From NCBI GenBank assembly GCA_018401735.1, contig JAGYKI010000027.1, forward strand, positions 1-37,007: 37,007 nt of DNA, in the 5' to 3' direction. The stretch comes from Schleiferiaceae bacterium (GTDB lineage: Bacteria > Bacteroidota > Bacteroidia > Flavobacteriales > Schleiferiaceae). Below the pieces are notes generated by a model, which did not search any database, had not been told where the DNA came from, and worked only from the letters and a program-made list of their open reading frames with translations. How positions within the stretch are numbered: the stretch's first letter is position 1; every line of letters begins with the position of its first letter. A program made the translations under genes and the position numbers. This document shows, one piece after another, positions 1 through 7,948 of this stretch.

Positions 1-20
1 GGAAATGAACTAGATGAAGT

Positions 21-177
21 ATTTTCACTTTTATTGGAAAAACCATATATGCCTCTTCTAATAAGTGGCTTTCCGCACCTCTGCTTCTTTCAATAACCCG
101 CTATTGCTTCACTGCATAGGCTAGAATTCCACTTTTTATAAGGGGTCTTAGGCATGATTTTACGTCGAATTCACCTT
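21..177 (-). repeat. Dispersed repeat copy 1 (MITE-like)
   Basis: The reverse complement of 21-177 aligns without gaps to 21132-21288, with about 26 mismatches in 157 positions counted by hand (roughly 83 percent). The shared end is TTTTACGTCGAATTCAC followed by CTT (158-177), lying 56 bp upstream of the symporter start codon. An internal imperfect palindrome covers about 92-109. No open frame is seen in it. Similarity stops at about position 21, so the far end is either diverged or incomplete. No encoded transposase is visible; a non-autonomous mobile element or an extragenic repeat family are both possible. Confidence 0.7.
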
Positions 178-183
178 AATAAG

Positions 184-222
184 TTGGCTGAAAATTTCAG
201 TCTACTTATCTTGGTGCACCAA
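184..222 (+). promoter_or_regulatory. Candidate promoter with two palindromes, upstream of the symporter gene
   Basis: TTG at 184-186, a 20 bp spacer, then TATCTTGG at 207-214 fits the Bacteroidota -33/-7 pattern (TTG, 17-23 bp, TAnnTTTG) with one mismatch. A perfect 13-nt palindrome CTGAAAATTTCAG (188-200) lies in the spacer and a perfect 12-nt palindrome TTGGTGCACCAA (211-222) overlaps the -7 element and the expected start of transcription. The placement suggests an operator, which is inference. The start codon follows 11 bp later. Confidence 0.4.
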
Positions 223-232
223 TCAAATAAAA

Positions 233-1138
233 ATGCCGAATACATTAGATGCACTGCGCTTAAACTTTAGTCCAGACTCTCTCTTTCTTTTAAATGTTTG
301 CCTCGGGGTGATTATGTTCGGAATCGCTTTAGACATTAATATTGAGGACTTTAAGATTCTTTTAAAAAACCCTAAAGCGGCGCTGGTAGGACTTTTATCT
401 CAATTTGTTGTTCTCCCCTTTCTTACTTACCTCTTAATTTTAGTCTGGCAGCCACAGGCCAGTATTGCCATGGGAATGATATTAGTAGCTGCCTGCCCAG
501 GGGGTAATATCTCAAACTTTATGAGTCACTTAAGTAAATCGAATACCGCACTTTCAGTGGGACTTACCACCTTGGCGACTTTTGCGAGCCTTTTAATGAC
601 TCCATTAAACTTTAAACTTTACGCCTCCTTTTACCCGCCAACCATGGAGCTACTTACTGATATAAATTTAGATGAGTGGGCCGTAATCAAAACCATTTTT
701 ACTATTGTACTATTTCCTTTATTAGCCGGTCTAGCATTCCGTAAGTGGCAAGAACAAATCGCCAAAAAAATCAGTCCCATTTTTAAAGTATCCAGTATTC
801 TAATCTTTATTGCTTTTGTGCTGATTGCTTTTAGTAAAAACTATGATTTATTTTTAAAGTACATCCACGTTGTAGCGCTTTTAGTGCTTCTTCATAATGC
901 CATTGCTCTTGGCTCTGGGTATGGACTAGGGCAAATTTTTGCTTTAAGCAGACGCGATAAACGTACGATCTCGATTGAAACGGGTATTCAAAATTCGGGG
1001 TTAGGCTTGGTTATAATTTTCGCCTTTTTCGAAGGGCTAGGTGGAATGGCCTTGGTTACGGCTTGGTGGGGAATCTGGCATATTATAGCCGGCTTAAGCT
1101 TAGCCTTTATTTGGTCGAAGCGCAAGAGCTTGGCTTAA
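233..1138 (+). CDS. Bile acid:sodium symporter (BASS) family transporter
   Basis: A 301-residue polytopic inner-membrane protein with about nine to ten hydrophobic segments. The early segment ending in a FGIALD-type motif (about residues 29-35) and the glycine/asparagine-rich AACPGGNISNF stretch (about 83-93) are characteristic of the BASS/SBF family, as is the polar ETGIQNSGLG stretch near residue 250. Members cotransport sodium with organic anions such as bile acids, pantothenate or 2-oxo acids; the substrate cannot be read from the sequence. The gene stands alone on the plus strand and its last 39 bp overlap the 3' end of the convergent menE gene. A candidate promoter with palindromes precedes it. 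Confidence 0.85.
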   Translation: MPNTLDALRLNFSPDSLFLLNVCLGVIMFGIALDINIEDFKILLKNPKAALVGLLSQFVVLPFLTYLLILVWQPQASIAMGMILVAACPGGNISNFMSHLSKSNTALSVGLTTLATFASLLMTPLNFKLYASFYPPTMELLTDINLDEWAVIKTIFTIVLFPLLAGLAFRKWQEQIAKKISPIFKVSSILIFIAFVLIAFSKNYDLFLKYIHVVALLVLLHNAIALGSGYGLGQIFALSRRDKRTISIETGIQNSGLGLVIIFAFFEGLGGMALVTAWWGIWHIIAGLSLAFIWSKRKSLA

Positions 1139-2110
1139 TGTTTCAGAACGCTTAATCTTACCATTGCTGGTATAAATAAAACTACCTAAGTAGAGAATCT
1201 CTTTCGGCCTTTCTAAACGATCTAATCTCGCGAGTGCAGCCATTTTCCTCTGTTCATCCAAAGGGTGATCTGACTCGATAATTAGCAGTAATTCTTGTCC
1301 TAAATTTGGATTATCTCGGCCAGCCAAAATAAAGTTCTCGCTTAAATCTATTTTCTGTTCTAATTCTTCTGGATAGAGTTTAAGACCGCCGCTTAAAACA
1401 ACATTGTCCAAGCGTCCCTTCCATAAAAATTGATCCTCGCCAATAAGCTGCGCTAAATCTTTTGTTTCCAATTTTTCGACACCAATTGCAGGCGCATTAA
1501 TGGTTAAGCAAGACTGTGCATTTAAACTGATAAATACGCCTGGCAATAATTTAAAAGCAGAAGCAAGCACGGGACTTATCTGCCGTAGAGCGATATGAGA
1601 AATAGTTTCGGTCATGCCGTAACTATGCCAGAGCTGGGCTTTAGTATCTATAATTTGACGAATCAATCGGGGAGAAAGCGGTCCGCCACCAGCAATTACC
1701 TTTCCTGCTTGATGCAATTGAGCTAAGGACTGAGCAATTTGCAAAGGCACCATGGCGCTTAGTGCAAAATTCGCATTCGTATCGAGGAGATCAAAAGGCT
1801 TGCTGCTTGGTTCTAATAGGGTTAAATCTAAATTGGCCTCCGCAGCGCGCACAAACATCATTATCCCGCCAATTTTATCAATGGGCAAACAGAGCAAGGC
1901 CCGAGATCCCTCTTCAATATTTAAAAATTTCAAAGTTGCCCGAGCAGAGTTTCTCATGTATTCCTTTCGTAAGGAAATAGTTTTAGGCTTTCCTGTACTA
2001 CCTGAAGTTTGGACCAAAAAATTAGGATCCTTAGAAAACCATCGTTCCTCCAGGCGCATAATTTCTTGAAGATAGGCTTGGGACCGGATATTTTTAGTAT
2101 TGATTTTCAA
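1100..2110 (-). CDS. menE: o-Succinylbenzoate-CoA ligase (MenE)
   Basis: An ANL-superfamily adenylating enzyme that activates o-succinylbenzoate to its CoA thioester in menaquinone synthesis. The P-loop-like motif QTSGSTGKPKT is at about residues 34-44, the SYGMTET motif at about 164-170, and the C-terminal hinge region with GGLKLYPEELE near 240-250; the catalytic lysine motif NGKIKR is near the end. At 336 residues it is shorter than the E. coli enzyme but like many from Bacteroidota. The chosen start is TTG at 2110; the first in-frame ATG (residue 18) would remove little conserved sequence, so the start is uncertain. It lies 158 bp downstream of menC on the same strand and its 3' end overlaps the symporter gene by 39 bp. 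Confidence 0.88.
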   Translation of the reverse strand: MKINTKNIRSQAYLQEIMRLEERWFSKDPNFLVQTSGSTGKPKTISLRKEYMRNSARATLKFLNIEEGSRALLCLPIDKIGGIMMFVRAAEANLDLTLLEPSSKPFDLLDTNANFALSAMVPLQIAQSLAQLHQAGKVIAGGGPLSPRLIRQIIDTKAQLWHSYGMTETISHIALRQISPVLASAFKLLPGVFISLNAQSCLTINAPAIGVEKLETKDLAQLIGEDQFLWKGRLDNVVLSGGLKLYPEELEQKIDLSENFILAGRDNPNLGQELLLIIESDHPLDEQRKMAALARLDRLERPKEILYLGSFIYTSNGKIKRSETLSQALALRPNKG

Positions 2111-2135
2111 AGACTTAAAATATTATTTGATTTTT

Positions 2136-2262
2136 TTTAAATATCATCCCAACCTTTTAAATGGCGCTGCCGTATAATGAGTATAGTTCCTTATAGATTG
2201 GTTATTACTAACCAAGTACCCTGTTTAGTTAGAAAGCGCCGTTTCCCTGCGGCGCTTTTCTT
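2136..2262 (+). ncRNA. Candidate small RNA or structured leader between menC and menE
   Basis: On the plus strand a promoter-like pair (TTG at 2100-2102, TATTATTTG at 2121-2129) precedes a perfect hairpin TTGGTTA-TTAC-TAACCAA (2198-2215) and then a GC-rich hairpin with a T-rich tail (2233-2262). GGCGCT occurs at 2163-2168 and again at 2251-2256, with AGCGCC between them at 2235-2240, so two mutually exclusive pairings are possible. No gene lies downstream on this strand, which favours a free-standing small RNA. The same structures would also form in the minus-strand menE leader, so the active strand is undecided. I do not recognise the family. Confidence 0.3.
2233..2262 (+). terminator. Rho-independent terminator-like hairpin
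   Basis: AAAGCGCCG (2233-2241) pairs perfectly with CGGCGCTTT (2250-2258) around an 8-nt loop, followed on the plus strand by a pyrimidine tail that is mostly T to about 2267. On the minus strand no T run follows, so it reads as a plus-strand terminator although no plus-strand protein gene ends here. Confidence 0.5.
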
Positions 2263-2268
2263 TTTTCC

Positions 2269-3315
2269 CTAATTTTTATCGAAATCAAACATATTCCAAT
2301 TCCCATCGGGTTTGTAGGCTATGGTTCCACGCACTATGTCCAGTGGGCTTTCAAAATTGTTAGTGTATAAACCGCCGGTGCCTAAACCAGAGGCGAGATG
2401 TCCGTAAAGATTATAATTCCATTGAGAGATGGCACTCAGGCCTAAATTGCTTTCTAGAGCACTAGTAACCCACCATCCAATTCCACGATCCTCCGCAAAA
2501 TTTATCCATTTCTCCGACTCTTTAAAACCACCAAGAAAACTAGGTTTTAAAATGATGAACCGCGGCTTAATATCATCGAGAAGTTTCCATTTATCTTCGT
2601 CTTTAAACACACCGATAAGCTCTTCGTCTAAGGCTATGGGCATGGCAGAATTTTGGCAGAGATAAGCCATATCCTTTATTTGTCCAGCTTTTATGGGTTG
2701 CTCAATCGAGTGAATTCTTAATTTATCCAACTGATCTAGAACTCCTAAGGCTTCTTTTGGACTAAAAGCACCGTTAGCATCTACTCTCAGCTGAAGCTCA
2801 GCGGGGCTATATTCTTTACGTATATCTTTTAAAACCTGTAATTCTTGCTCCAGGCCTATCGCCCCGATTTTCATCTTAAGGACTAAAAATCCTGCTTCAA
2901 TTTTAGAGCGAATCTGACTTTTCATAAAGTCTAAATCGCCCATCCAAATTAACCCATTAATAGACTGACGCTCATATCCGTCGGTAAAATCGCTGGGGAA
3001 AAGAACATGATTTTCAGAGACTAAATCTAAACGTGCCATTTCTAAGCCCGCTCTAATACTGGGCCACTCGATTAAAGAATCTTCCCAATTCGCATGAGGA
3101 TCTGTTTCTAAATTCTGGCAAAGCTCGGTTAGTTTAGCTTCATAATCAGGTCTATCATCAGCACTTAAGCCTCGAAGGATTCCGCATTCACCCATTCCTT
3201 TTGATCCATTTTCCTCTAAAAAAATGAAATACGAATCTTTGGTATTTAATACGCCTCTGCTAGTTCCCGCCGGGTTTTTAAAGTTTAACGTGTATTTTTT
3301 CCAAAATGCAATCAT
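2269..3315 (-). CDS. menC: o-Succinylbenzoate synthase (MenC)
   Basis: An enolase-superfamily enzyme that dehydrates SHCHC to o-succinylbenzoate, feeding MenE. The family's residues are visible: the KMKIG lysine motif (about residue 148), the metal ligands in RVDANGAF, in HSIEQPI and in ALDEEL, and the second catalytic lysine in ILKPSFLGG. Length (348) is normal for Bacteroidota. It starts with ATG at 3315, forming a 4-bp ATGA overlap with the stop of menA, which implies translational coupling within the men block. Confidence 0.92.
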   Translation of the reverse strand: MIAFWKKYTLNFKNPAGTSRGVLNTKDSYFIFLEENGSKGMGECGILRGLSADDRPDYEAKLTELCQNLETDPHANWEDSLIEWPSIRAGLEMARLDLVSENHVLFPSDFTDGYERQSINGLIWMGDLDFMKSQIRSKIEAGFLVLKMKIGAIGLEQELQVLKDIRKEYSPAELQLRVDANGAFSPKEALGVLDQLDKLRIHSIEQPIKAGQIKDMAYLCQNSAMPIALDEELIGVFKDEDKWKLLDDIKPRFIILKPSFLGGFKESEKWINFAEDRGIGWWVTSALESNLGLSAISQWNYNLYGHLASGLGTGGLYTNNFESPLDIVRGTIAYKPDGNWNMFDFDKN

Positions 3316-4211
3316 ACAATTCTCCCTATTCCATACGTAATTGCGAACAACAAAGTAGTCAGTGCCATCTGTTTTAATAAAGGCTCGAAATCTTTTGCTT
3401 CATTAGCTTTGCGCACTTTCAAGAGGTGTAAAACAAGAAATGGAATACTAACGAAATACAAATTTTGCCAGAAAGAACCTGGGTTTAGACGGTTATACAC
3501 AAAAGCAAAATCGAAAGCTAAAATAAGAAGAAGCGTGTGATAAATTTTGGCCTTAGCCAAGCCTAATTTTAAAGCCAAGGTATTTTTTCCTGCCTGCTTG
3601 TCGCTCTCTATATCGCGCATATTATTGAGGTTCAAAACTGCCATCGCTAAAAAGCCAAGACTACTGGCCGGAAGAAGTACATCAAAACTCCAAACTAAAG
3701 TTTGTAAAAAATAACTGCCACCAACGCCAACCCAACCAAAGAAAACCAATACAAATAGATCGCCAAAGCCGCTATAACCATAGGCTTTTTTGCCTACTGT
3801 GTATTTAATGGCCGCTATTATTGCCAAAACCCCTAAAGCCGTGAAAAGGTAAGCGATGAAAATATTGCCATCTCTACTCGCCCAAAAACTCAAAATAGTG
3901 CCGGAGAGGAATGATAAAACCGAAAAGAGAATAACCGCTTTCTTCATAGCAGCGGCACTTATCAGCCCACTAGCGATAGCGCGTTGCTCGCCTATTCTAT
4001 TATCGTCGGTCCCTTTTACCCCATCTCCATAGTCATTGGCATAATTGGAAAGAACCTGATAAAACAAGGTGGTAAGTAAAGCAAGAAAAAAGCTTAAACC
4101 ATTAAATGCACCATCCGCAGCAGCGAGAGCAGTACCTAAAATAATACTGGCAAAAGCTAATGGCAAAGTGCGTAAACGAGCGGCTTTAACCCAAACCCTA
4201 AAATCGGTCAT
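3312..4211 (-). CDS. menA: 1,4-Dihydroxy-2-naphthoate polyprenyltransferase (MenA)
   Basis: A 299-residue UbiA-superfamily integral membrane prenyltransferase that attaches the polyprenyl chain to DHNA to give demethylmenaquinone. The two aspartate-rich motifs are visible: NYANDYGDGVKGTDD (about residues 57-71) and NNMRDIESDKQAG (about 196-208). Eight or nine hydrophobic segments follow. It overlaps menC by 4 bp downstream and is separated from the preceding bPH2 gene by 32 bp on the same strand. Hits to ubiquinone UbiA are unlikely given the men context. Confidence 0.92.
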   Translation of the reverse strand: MTDFRVWVKAARLRTLPLAFASIILGTALAAADGAFNGLSFFLALLTTLFYQVLSNYANDYGDGVKGTDDNRIGEQRAIASGLISAAAMKKAVILFSVLSFLSGTILSFWASRDGNIFIAYLFTALGVLAIIAAIKYTVGKKAYGYSGFGDLFVLVFFGWVGVGGSYFLQTLVWSFDVLLPASSLGFLAMAVLNLNNMRDIESDKQAGKNTLALKLGLAKAKIYHTLLLILAFDFAFVYNRLNPGSFWQNLYFVSIPFLVLHLLKVRKANEAKDFEPLLKQMALTTLLFAITYGIGRIV

Positions 4212-4243
4212 TCAATTAATTTACTGCAAATATAAGCTAAGAC

Positions 4244-5773
4244 TTACATCCACTTTAGCTTACTTGATTCTATACAGTAGAGTAAATAATTATAAAGCTC
4301 ATGGGCTTCATGCATAGGCAAATGAGAAATACTTTCTCCTCCAGCCGCAGTATAAAGCTGCAAACTAGCAACGGCCCTTCTCTTCTGAAAAACACTTTGC
4401 TTTAAGCATATATTTTGCAATTTGTAATTGGGAATCAATAAGGTTGTCGGAAATACCCAACCCCGCTTTATTAAAATAAAATCGGGATTGACTTTTACTT
4501 TGTAGGCCAAGAAATAGCGATAACTAAAAAAGAGCACAAGGGCTAAATAGATGAAAACCAAAGGGTAAAGCCAAATTATTTCCCCAACAAAGAAATTAAG
4601 GGCTAAAGCCCCTAGCGTGGGAACAGCCCCCAACCAAATAGCTAGCTGAATAAATAGAAGGCTATTTACTTGAAAGGATTGATAGGCGAACTTCTTTCGG
4701 TCGGGATATTGCCTTTCCAAAACATTGATTAAGCTTTTTGCTTTGATGCCTGGTATAGATATTAATTTTCTGTCGTTAATCGCCTCTGTGCCGGCTTGCT
4801 TTATCCTTAAGGTATAAAAACCAATTAGGGCGCGTAAAGGGTTCGATTCCCACTTAAAATATTGAATCTTACCAAAAGGTACATTAAAGGTATTTTTAGA
4901 AATTAATCCGCTACTCATGCGCATGCCGTCTTCCCCAAGGAAAAACTTGAATTGAAAATGTGTTAAAGCGGTTCCTGCTAAAGAGGCTAAAACGGAAATA
5001 ATCAAAAAAAGAAGCACGGCAAAAGGCAGCAAAATAATCCACTGCGCTAAAAAGCTTTCTGCAGTTTCCTCTAAATAGGATTCGAAAGGTTTTAATAGGA
5101 AATCTTCAAATTGCCATACATAACCGTTTACAATAGCGAATAGAAATAAGCCTGAGCGAAAATGATTTTGAGTTAAACCCACTAGTAATAGGTCTTTTAT
5201 ACTAAGCTCCAAAATCGGTTTAGCATCAATTTTAAGACTCCCAAAGGCACTATTCGTAGATTCCTGCGACGATTCTTCCTCGTCCTCAACTTGGCTTTCC
5301 TCCTTTAATTCGTACTTACGCTCCATTAAATACTCGCGTAATTGCTGGGCGTGCTTCTTACTTAGTGCTGGAATTTGAATTTCATTTTGAATACTGCCCG
5401 CGGTATCTATCTTAAGGCCAACCACCCCTAAAATCCGTTGAATAATATTTTGGTGCGTATTTACCGTTTGAATGCGAGAGAAGGGAACGTTTATCTTTTC
5501 CTGACTTAAAACGCCTTTCTCAATTACGAAGTTATCTCCCTTTATATAAAAAGTGAATTTCAAAAATTGTAAGTAACTGATTACTAAAAATACAGCCGAT
5601 AAAATATAAGCCCATTCTTCTAATCCTAAACTGAGAATTCTAAACTTTGTACCGAGATTAACGAATACTACTGCTAAAAAAAAGTTGAACGCTTTACGCA
5701 GATTGCTAAAAAAAATGACCGCAACCCCTAATATCGATTGACGTTGTGGCTTAAAAAGCTCCAAGTTATTCAT
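4244..5773 (-). CDS. Membrane protein with repeated bPH2 (DUF304) domains, YdbT-like
   Basis: A 509-residue membrane protein with three bacterial pleckstrin-homology-like (bPH2/DUF304) units, each following hydrophobic hairpins. The repeated cores are recognisable by GVLSQEKINVPFSRIQ (about residue 88), GLISKNTFNVPFGKIQ (about 290) and a more diverged third copy starting GWVFPTTLLIP (about 440). An acidic linker rich in E, S and D (about 155-172) separates the first unit from the next membrane segment. The layout matches Bacillus YdbT, whose operon is linked to resistance against competitor peptides; the biochemical role is unknown. It overlaps the next bPH2 gene by 8 bp and sits between menD and menA, so it is co-transcribed with menaquinone enzymes. 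A role in the men pathway is only inference from position. Confidence 0.75.
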   Translation of the reverse strand: MNNLELFKPQRQSILGVAVIFFSNLRKAFNFFLAVVFVNLGTKFRILSLGLEEWAYILSAVFLVISYLQFLKFTFYIKGDNFVIEKGVLSQEKINVPFSRIQTVNTHQNIIQRILGVVGLKIDTAGSIQNEIQIPALSKKHAQQLREYLMERKYELKEESQVEDEEESSQESTNSAFGSLKIDAKPILELSIKDLLLVGLTQNHFRSGLFLFAIVNGYVWQFEDFLLKPFESYLEETAESFLAQWIILLPFAVLLFLIISVLASLAGTALTHFQFKFFLGEDGMRMSSGLISKNTFNVPFGKIQYFKWESNPLRALIGFYTLRIKQAGTEAINDRKLISIPGIKAKSLINVLERQYPDRKKFAYQSFQVNSLLFIQLAIWLGAVPTLGALALNFFVGEIIWLYPLVFIYLALVLFFSYRYFLAYKVKVNPDFILIKRGWVFPTTLLIPNYKLQNICLKQSVFQKRRAVASLQLYTAAGGESISHLPMHEAHELYNYLLYCIESSKLKWM

Positions 5774-6269
5774 GGGCGCTACTCAACTTGGTAATGTGAT
5801 CGCGTAATTTAATGGCACTTTCCTTACTTAAACCTCTTACGCTTAAGTCGCTAGTATTTCCTCCTGCGGTAAATACCTTAACGGAAGCAATATCGAAAAG
5901 CCGGCCAAGCAGTCCTTGATTGTACTCGCAGTGCTGAATACGGTTAAAGGGAACAGTAGTTTGTCGGAAGAACAATAACCCTGTTTTGTAGGATACATCA
6001 TGTTCGCGTAATAAGTATCCTTTCACTTTAAATGCCAAAGGTTCATAGATAATTACCAGTAAAACTGCGCCTAAAATAGGAAACAACCAATAGCCGAAAT
6101 AGAGTTTGGCGAAAAGACTAAAAAGGGCGCCAATGCCTGATGCAAATAGTAGGAACAATATCCTGCTGCTGATGCGCATGTACAAATAATCTTCTCGTAA
6201 AGACTCAAAGTCCTCCTGTTCTAGCGTAGGAATATGATCAATGTCGATTTTTAAGTTTTCAAAAATCAT
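5766..6269 (-). CDS. Membrane protein with one bPH2 (DUF304) domain, YdbS-like
   Basis: A 167-residue protein with two hydrophobic segments (about residues 33-75) followed by one bPH2 unit whose core GLLFFRQTTVPFNRIQ matches the motif in the neighbouring larger protein. This pair (a short single-domain and a long multi-domain protein) corresponds to YdbS and YdbT of Bacillus, encoded side by side. It overlaps menD by 11 bp upstream and the YdbT-like gene by 8 bp downstream, so the three are almost certainly on one transcript. Function is unknown; the pair probably forms a membrane complex. Confidence 0.75.
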   Translation of the reverse strand: MIFENLKIDIDHIPTLEQEDFESLREDYLYMRISSRILFLLFASGIGALFSLFAKLYFGYWLFPILGAVLLVIIYEPLAFKVKGYLLREHDVSYKTGLLFFRQTTVPFNRIQHCEYNQGLLGRLFDIASVKVFTAGGNTSDLSVRGLSKESAIKLRDHITKLSSAHE

Positions 6270-7947
6270 GAGAAGGATTTTTTAGGTATTTAAAGTAATC
6301 TTTTAAAACTTGCGGACTAGCCTCCGAAGGCGTCTGAATTTCAAGGATAGCTAAATTATTTTGAGAGTACAAATTTTCTAAAGCGGCTTCAATTTCTTTT
6401 TCTGCAGTAACAACTTGATAGCTAATCCCAAAAGTTTGAGCCACGCCAGCAAGATTTAATTTATGCTTAGTTTCCTGAAATCGTTCAAAATCTGCATTAT
6501 TCTCAGGTCCTTTTATAATTCGAAAAATATTACCACCAGCATTATTCAAAACGATAATTTTAAGGTTATTTGGTAAGTTGTCGTTCCAGAAAGCCCCACT
6601 ATCGTAAAGGTAAGCTATGTCGCCTGTAACTAGGCTAACATTATTATCGCAATTTAAAGCATGACCAATGGCCGTAGCAGTAGAACCGTCTATTCCACTC
6701 GTTCCCCTATTTGCGTAATGCAGAATATCAAACCGTTGATTAAAGAGCTGTGCGTATCGAATACTAGCACTGTTGGCACAATGGAAAAGACTATTTTCGG
6801 GCAAGTGCTGCAAAATATAGCCAAATACTTTGAAATCGCTGTATACCGCCCTTTCCCAATACTTTTGATGAAAATTGAATTTAACTGTATCCCAATTTAA
6901 AATTTCTTTTGTCCAGCTTAACTCGCCATTATAATCAATTGTATTTAAAACCTTAAAAAAATCCAGCGGTTTCGTTTTTAAATTAACCGTAAGCGCTTGA
7001 AAGGTATCGATTAAGGAATCGCTTTCGCTGAGATGCCAATGCGCTTTGGGTTTAAAATCTTTCAGATAAGATTTCAACATTTTACTGACAATTTCGCCGC
7101 CGAAACTAATCACAAGATCGGGTTGCAGAAATCCCTTTTGCTCTTCGCTAATGGTATTAATCAATCGATCAATGGAATGTACACCCTTAATATCAGTAAG
7201 ATTACTAAGAGTTTCCGTAAAAAGTAAATGCCCTGGCTTGTCTAAAAGGGGTTTAAGAACTTGCTTTAAAGCCATATCTACCGGTGCTTGACCAGCAATA
7301 ATTAAAACTTTTTTGGCTTGTAAATAGGGTGAAGTTAAGAATTGCCAATCGGCATTACTTAAACTTTCACTAGCTCCCAGTTCTCTAATAAAGCGAAACT
7401 CCTCATTATTAAAATCTACAGTATCATAAAGCGGCTCGTCAAAAGGCACATTGAGGTGCACGGGGCCTTTGAAGGCTTTTATTAAAGCCTCATTGGCAAT
7501 GCGTTGATTATATTGTTTACCTAAATCATCTTGTGGTTCTCGCAAAAAATTGGCCGCATATAGAACATGGGGGCCAAAAATATTCTCTTGCTGTATCGTT
7601 TGCCCAGCCCCTTGCCCGATCCACTCCTTGGGACGGTCGGCTGTTATCACTAACAGGGGAACCTTTTGGTAATAAGCTTCCGTTACTGCTGGTAAATAAT
7701 TCGCCGCTGCAGATCCGCTCGTACAAATTACGGCCGCAGGTTTGCGATCCGCCAAAGCCATCCCAATAGCGCTAAATGCAGCAGCTCGTTCATCGGGAAT
7801 AGAAAAGAAATTAAAGCTATAAGCGCGCAAGGCTATAATTAAAGGTGCATTGCGCGAACCGGGTGATACTATGATATTTTTGACGCCGTGTTTATTTAAA
7901 AGAAACGCTAATAAACGTGCATTATATAAAGAAGATGTTTTTTGCAT
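6259..7947 (-). CDS. menD: SEPHCHC synthase (MenD)
   Basis: The thiamine-diphosphate-dependent enzyme that joins 2-oxoglutarate to isochorismate, the first committed step of menaquinone synthesis. At 562 residues it has the normal length. The N-terminal SPGSRNAPL motif (about residues 28-36), the PDERAAAF stretch with the cofactor-activating glutamate (about 52-59) and the ThDP-binding region around GDIAYLYDSGAFWN with NNAGGNIF (about 440-475) are all present. It begins 1 bp after the end of the menF gene and its 3' end overlaps the YdbS-like gene by 11 bp. Confidence 0.93.
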   Translation of the reverse strand: MQKTSSLYNARLLAFLLNKHGVKNIIVSPGSRNAPLIIALRAYSFNFFSIPDERAAAFSAIGMALADRKPAAVICTSGSAAANYLPAVTEAYYQKVPLLVITADRPKEWIGQGAGQTIQQENIFGPHVLYAANFLREPQDDLGKQYNQRIANEALIKAFKGPVHLNVPFDEPLYDTVDFNNEEFRFIRELGASESLSNADWQFLTSPYLQAKKVLIIAGQAPVDMALKQVLKPLLDKPGHLLFTETLSNLTDIKGVHSIDRLINTISEEQKGFLQPDLVISFGGEIVSKMLKSYLKDFKPKAHWHLSESDSLIDTFQALTVNLKTKPLDFFKVLNTIDYNGELSWTKEILNWDTVKFNFHQKYWERAVYSDFKVFGYILQHLPENSLFHCANSASIRYAQLFNQRFDILHYANRGTSGIDGSTATAIGHALNCDNNVSLVTGDIAYLYDSGAFWNDNLPNNLKIIVLNNAGGNIFRIIKGPENNADFERFQETKHKLNLAGVAQTFGISYQVVTAEKEIEAALENLYSQNNLAILEIQTPSEASPQVLKDYFKYLKNPSHDF

Positions 7948-7948
7948 T

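Noticed and set aside
1752..2069. Plus-strand open frame of 105 residues inside menE
   Set aside because: It is antisense to a clear MenE coding region, with no family features.
7526..7769. Open frames antisense or out of frame within menD
   Set aside because: They shadow the ThDP enzyme coding region and have no recognisable motif.
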